Below are positions 5,205 to 8,263 of a stretch of DNA of 8,263 nt, piece after piece. The notes under the pieces are model-generated. The model ran no database searches. It saw only the letters and a program-made list of their open reading frames with translations, and was not told the DNA's origin. The DNA is taken from NCBI GenBank assembly GCA_035637455.1, contig DASPXE010000057.1, positions 1 through 8,263 on the forward strand, read 5' to 3'. Positions within the stretch are counted from its first letter, which is position 1; each line of letters begins with the position of its first letter. Source of the DNA: 20CM-4-69-16 sp035637455. GTDB lineage: Bacteria > Gemmatimonadota > Gemmatimonadetes > Gemmatimonadales > GWC2-71-9. The translations under genes and the position numbers were made by a program.

Positions 5205-6290
5205 ATGGCTGAGAAGACCCCCGAGCGCCGCCAGGTCGTCCGCTTCGCCTTCTACAAGCTCGACAACGCGTGGCGCCGGCTCTCCGCCGAGCGCCAGGCG
5301 GGCTCGAAGATCGAGTTCGGCGAAACCATCGAGAGCTTCAACGGACACCTGCTGCTGCGGCCGTACGGACTCGTCGGCATCCGCGGCGACTGCGACTTCC
5401 TGCTGTGGCAGGTGGCCGAAGACCTGGACTCGCTGGTGGCGCTGCAGACGGCGCTCAACCGCACCGACCTGGGCGCCTACCTCACGCTGCCGTACAGCTA
5501 CCTGGCGATGACGCGGCGCTCGATCTACGAGTTCCCCGACGACCTGGGTCAGCCGTCGCGCCTCCAGATCCGGCCGAGCGATGCGCGCTACCTGTTCGTG
5601 TATCCGTTCACCAAAACGCGGGCGTGGTACGCGCTCCCCAGGCCCGAGCGCCAGGCGATGATGGACGAGCACGTGCGGATCGGCCGCCAGTACCCGTCCA
5701 TCCGGCTGAACACGACGTACTCCTACGGGCTCGACGACCAGGAGTTCATTGTCGCGTTCGAGGGCGACACTCCCGCGGATTTCCTCGACCTCGTGATGGA
5801 GCTGCGCGAGAGCAAGGCATCCTCCTACACGCTGCGCGACACCCCCACCTTCACCTGCGTGCAGATGTCGCTGTGGGACATGCTGGACACCCTGGGCGGG
5901 GCGGGCTCGGCGCAGGCCCTGTCCCGGCGTCCGGCGCGCGCCGACGGCTACACGCCCGTGGCCACGCTGACCGATCTCCCGCCCGGTGCGGGCCGCCGAG
6001 TGTACGCGGCGGGCGAAGCGGTGGCGTTGTTCAACGTGAACGGCACGGTGCACGCGATCGCCAACCGCTGCACGCATGCGCGCGCCAGCCTGTCCGAGGG
6101 GACGCTTGATCCCGCGCGCTGCGCGGTGACCTGTCCGTGGCATGAGGGCGTCTTCTCGCTCGAGACGGGACAGGTGCTGTCCGGCCCGCCCGCGCTGCCG
6201 ATCGCGACCTATCGGGTGAAGCTCGAGGGGGACACCGTCCTGATCGCGCCGGCCGAGGCGCGCGAGCCGACGGTTGCCCCCCGCGCCTGA
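5205..6290 (+). CDS. chdC: Coproheme decarboxylase-family (ChdC/HemQ) protein fused to a Rieske [2Fe-2S] domain
   Basis: ChdC decarboxylates coproheme to haem b, the last step of the coproporphyrin-dependent pathway, normally with peroxide as oxidant. The protein has 361 residues. Residues ~8-230 are a chlorite dismutase-fold domain. It carries FVYPFTKTR with Y133 at the position of the catalytic Tyr, WYALP, and MMDEHVRIG with H156 as likely proximal haem ligand. These are followed by GLDDQEF and TLRDTPTFTC. By eye-alignment, the distal residue (Arg in true chlorite dismutases, Gln in Firmicutes ChdC) is hydrophobic here, about L168. Residues ~249-348 are a complete Rieske domain with C289-x-H291 and C310-x2-H313 as cluster ligands. 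A short Ala/Arg linker joins the two in one uninterrupted frame. The usual ChdC ends near residue 230-250, so the Rieske part is an addition. The gene precedes hemE and its stop overlaps the hemE start, consistent with haem synthesis. The start ATG has no Shine-Dalgarno; no other start fits better. Confidence 0.92.
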   Translation: MAEKTPERRQVVRFAFYKLDNAWRRLSAERQAGSKIEFGETIESFNGHLLLRPYGLVGIRGDCDFLLWQVAEDLDSLVALQTALNRTDLGAYLTLPYSYLAMTRRSIYEFPDDLGQPSRLQIRPSDARYLFVYPFTKTRAWYALPRPERQAMMDEHVRIGRQYPSIRLNTTYSYGLDDQEFIVAFEGDTPADFLDLVMELRESKASSYTLRDTPTFTCVQMSLWDMLDTLGGAGSAQALSRRPARADGYTPVATLTDLPPGAGRRVYAAGEAVALFNVNGTVHAIANRCTHARASLSEGTLDPARCAVTCPWHEGVFSLETGQVLSGPPALPIATYRVKLEGDTVLIAPAEAREPTVAPRA

Positions 6291-7308
6291 CGACTGCCGG
6301 TTCCTGAAGGCCTGCCGCTCGGAGCGCACCGACGTCACGCCGGTGTGGTTCATGCGGCAGGCGGGGCGCTACCTGCCGGAGTACCGCGCCCTCCGCCAGA
6401 AGCACTCGCTGCTCGAGCTGTGTCACACCCCCGAGCTCGCCGCGCGGGTCACCCTGCAGCCCGTCGAGCGGCTGGGCGTCGATGCCGCGATTCTCTTCGC
6501 CGACATCCTGTTGCCGTTCGAGCCCCTCGGTCTCGGCCTCAGCTTCGCGGTGGGCGAAGGACCGCAAATCACCCGGCCCATCCGTGAGGCGACCCAGGTC
6601 CTCGAGCTGCCGCGGGTGAACCCGGTCGCCGACCTCGCGTACGTGATGGAGGCGGTGCGACTGGCGGCGCGAGCGCTCCCGCCCCAGGTGCCGCTCATCG
6701 GCTTCGCCGGCGCTCCGTTCACCCTCGCGAGCTATGCGATCGAGGGCGGCGCGACCCGCAGTTTCACGCTGACCAAGCGTTTCATGTACGCCGAGCCCCG
6801 GGCCTGGCACGAGCTGATGGTGCGGCTCGCGGAGCTGGTGGGAGCCTACCTCGCCGCCCAGGCGCGTGCGGGTGCGCGGGCCCTGCAGCTGTTCGACAGC
6901 TGGGTCGGCTGCCTCTCGCCCGGGGACTACGCCGCGTACGTGTTCCCGCACAGCCAGCGGGCGCTGGAGCTGGCGCGCGCGTCCGGCGTTCCGGTGATCC
7001 ACTTCGGCACCGACACGGCCACGTTGCTCGCGGACTTCGCCCGCGCCGGGGGGGACGTAATCGGCGTGGACTGGCGCGTGCCGCTCGACGCCGCCTGGGA
7101 GCGGATCGGCTCCGGTCGGGCGATCCAAGGGAACCTCGATCCTGTGGCGCTGCTCGCGCCGCTGCCGGAGCTCGAGAAGCGGGTGCGCGACGTGCTCGAC
7201 CGCGCCGCGGGCCGTGCCGGGCACATCTTCAATCTCGGCCACGGCGTGCTGCCGGAGACGCCGGTCGAAGCGGTACAGAGGGTCGTGGAATGGGTCCATG
7301 GCGGCTGA
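6274..7308 (+). CDS. hemE: Uroporphyrinogen decarboxylase
   Basis: HemE removes four carboxyl groups from uroporphyrinogen III to give coproporphyrinogen III in the cytoplasm. The product has 344 residues, the normal length. Signature 1, PVWFMRQAGRYLPEYR (23-38), includes substrate-binding R28 and R32. D77 in FADILLP is the key pyrrole-binding Asp. Signature 2, GFAGAPFTLASYAIEGG (143-159), includes Y154. S209 (FDSW) and H323 (GHGVLPETP) match the other active-site residues known from the human enzyme. The start is TTG 6274, overlapping the chdC stop by 17 nt. It is chosen because the first ATG (6352) falls inside signature 1 and would destroy it. The ribosome binding site is weak, so coupling to chdC is likely. 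Confidence 0.96.
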   Translation: MPPAPDDCRFLKACRSERTDVTPVWFMRQAGRYLPEYRALRQKHSLLELCHTPELAARVTLQPVERLGVDAAILFADILLPFEPLGLGLSFAVGEGPQITRPIREATQVLELPRVNPVADLAYVMEAVRLAARALPPQVPLIGFAGAPFTLASYAIEGGATRSFTLTKRFMYAEPRAWHELMVRLAELVGAYLAAQARAGARALQLFDSWVGCLSPGDYAAYVFPHSQRALELARASGVPVIHFGTDTATLLADFARAGGDVIGVDWRVPLDAAWERIGSGRAIQGNLDPVALLAPLPELEKRVRDVLDRAAGRAGHIFNLGHGVLPETPVEAVQRVVEWVHGG

Positions 7309-8209
7309 AGGTGTCGCCGTCCTGCTGATGGCGTACGGCGGCCCCGGCAGCCTCGACGAAGTGGAGCCGTACCTGCGCGACGTGCGCGGCGGTCGGCCGA
7401 CGGCTCCGGAGCTCGTGGCGGAGATCAAGTCGCGCTACGCGCGCATCGGCGGCCGCTCACCCATCCGGGAGCGGACCGACGCTCAAGCGCAGGCGCTCGG
7501 TCACGTACTCGGGCCCGCCTGGCCCGTCTACGTGGGGATGCGCCACTGGCATCCGTTCATCCAGGAGACGGTCGAGCGCATCGTCGCCGACGGGCATACG
7601 CGCGTCGTGGCGATCGCGCTCGCGCCGCACTATTCGGCGTTATCGGTCGGGGCTTACGAGCAGAAGCTGCTCGCAGCGGCCCAAGGGCGGCTCGAGCTGG
7701 CGCTGGTGCGGAGCTGGGGCGACCACCCCAAGTTCCTCGAGGCTGTCGCCGAACGCGTCAAGCAGGCGCTGCAGCGCTTTCCCTCACCGAAAGCGGTGCA
7801 GATCCTGTTCACGGCGCACAGCCTCCCCCAGCGGATCCTCGCGGCTGGAGATCCGTACCCTGACGAGTTGCAGACGAGCGCGGCGGCCGTGGCCAAGCTC
7901 GCGGGAGTCGACGAATGGCGCTTCGCGTACCAGAGCGTGGGCGCGACGCCCGAGCCGTGGCTCGGCCCCGACGCCGGCGCCGTAATAACCGAGCTCGCCG
8001 CCACGCGGCAGAACTTCCTCATCGTGCCGATCGGATTCGTGTCCGATCATGTCGAGGTCCTGTACGACGTGGACGTCGCGTACCGCGGGCTCGCGGAGCG
8101 GTTGGGCGTCCGTCTCGAGCGTACCGACTCGCTGAACGACGATCCGCTGCTCGTCGCGGCGCTCGCGGACCTGGCGCGACGCACCGCGGCGGAGCGCGGG
8201 TGGGTATGA
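7298..8209 (+). CDS. cpfC: Ferrochelatase, probably coproporphyrin III type (CpfC/HemH)
   Basis: The enzyme inserts Fe2+ into a porphyrin; with chdC next door the likely substrate is coproporphyrin III, giving coproheme. It has 303 residues, similar to the short monofunctional forms of Gram-positives. LLMAYGGP at the N-terminus carries Y13, equivalent to Tyr13 of the Bacillus subtilis enzyme. H83 in RHWHPFI matches B. subtilis H88. H174 in FTAHSLPQ and E253 in IGFVSDHVEVLYD match its catalytic H183 and E264. The protein contains no cysteine, so it has no C-terminal [2Fe-2S] cluster, and there is no membrane anchor. The ATG at 7298 overlaps the hemE stop by 11 nt and begins just before the conserved N-terminal strand. 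The end overlaps the next gene in ATGA. Confidence 0.94.
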   Translation: MAAEGVAVLLMAYGGPGSLDEVEPYLRDVRGGRPTAPELVAEIKSRYARIGGRSPIRERTDAQAQALGHVLGPAWPVYVGMRHWHPFIQETVERIVADGHTRVVAIALAPHYSALSVGAYEQKLLAAAQGRLELALVRSWGDHPKFLEAVAERVKQALQRFPSPKAVQILFTAHSLPQRILAAGDPYPDELQTSAAAVAKLAGVDEWRFAYQSVGATPEPWLGPDAGAVITELAATRQNFLIVPIGFVSDHVEVLYDVDVAYRGLAERLGVRLERTDSLNDDPLLVAALADLARRTAAERGWV

Positions 8210-8263
8210 CGTGCGTCGTCGTGGGGGCCGGCCTCACCGGCCTGTCGGCCGCGTGGGAGCTGA
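8206..8263 (+). CDS. FAD-dependent porphyrinogen oxidase, probably CgoX/HemY (3' partial)
   Basis: Nineteen codons are visible before the window ends. They read MTCVVVGAG followed by LTGLSAAWEL, a Rossmann dinucleotide-binding strand-turn-helix with GxGxxG, as at the N-terminus of HemY-type protoporphyrinogen or coproporphyrinogen oxidases. The ATG overlaps the cpfC stop (ATGA), and GGAG at 8191-8194 lies 11 nt upstream. In the coproporphyrin-dependent pathway the missing step between HemE and CpfC is exactly this oxidation of coproporphyrinogen III to coproporphyrin III, so cgoX is the best guess. Another FAD amine-oxidase family member cannot be excluded from 19 residues. Confidence 0.75.
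   Translation, partial: MTCVVVGAGLTGLSAAWEL

Noticed and set aside
5205..5900. True chlorite dismutase (chlorite detoxification)
   Set aside because: The distal Arg typical of those enzymes is not seen where expected, the ChdC-type Tyr (Y133) is present, and the gene sits in a haem-synthesis operon.
4752..6353. Long antisense open frame covering the ChdC-Rieske gene
   Set aside because: Same GC-driven shadow effect; no motif, and it runs across gene boundaries and the repeat array.
6031..7428. Long antisense open frame opposite hemE
   Set aside because: Low-complexity Arg-rich translation opposite a fully recognisable hemE.

Overview
The window is GC-rich and almost completely coding, with every gene on the + strand and several start/stop overlaps. 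It comes from an aerobic bacterium. The gene content (A1-type aa3 oxidase without a cytochrome c domain, a cupredoxin upstream of coxB, a coproporphyrin-type haem pathway) together with the composition suggests a Gemmatimonadota- or Acidobacteriota-like environmental bacterium. That placement is inference: no rRNA or other phylogenetic marker is present.

Bases 1-4786 form a haem-copper oxidase cluster. It begins with the 3' part of a cupredoxin gene, then coxB (subunit II, CuA), coxA (subunit I), coxC (subunit III), a small subunit IV gene and ctaB (haem O synthase). The subunit I residue set (D124, E278, K354, and the haem and CuB histidines) is that of a proton-pumping A1 oxidase. Bases 4788-5194 hold two very small membrane-protein genes that I cannot assign. 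The second one runs into a 72-nt inverted array of the heptamer CGCGGAA/TTCCGCG.

Bases 5205-8263 form a haem-synthesis operon. It contains a coproheme decarboxylase-family (ChdC/HemQ) domain fused to a C-terminal Rieske [2Fe-2S] domain, then hemE, a coproporphyrin-type ferrochelatase (cpfC/hemH), and the first 19 codons of an FAD protein that is probably coproporphyrinogen oxidase (cgoX/hemY). These genes overlap by 4-17 nt. Together they cover uroporphyrinogen III to haem b by the coproporphyrin-dependent route. CtaB then converts haem b to haem O on the way to the haem A that the oxidase needs; the haem A synthase (ctaA) is not in the window.

The points most worth following up are the ChdC-Rieske fusion, the heptamer inverted repeat with a possible leaderless promoter at its edge, ctaB's lack of an ordinary start codon at the expected place, and sequence signs that the oxidase may take electrons from the adjacent cupredoxin rather than from a classical cytochrome c.
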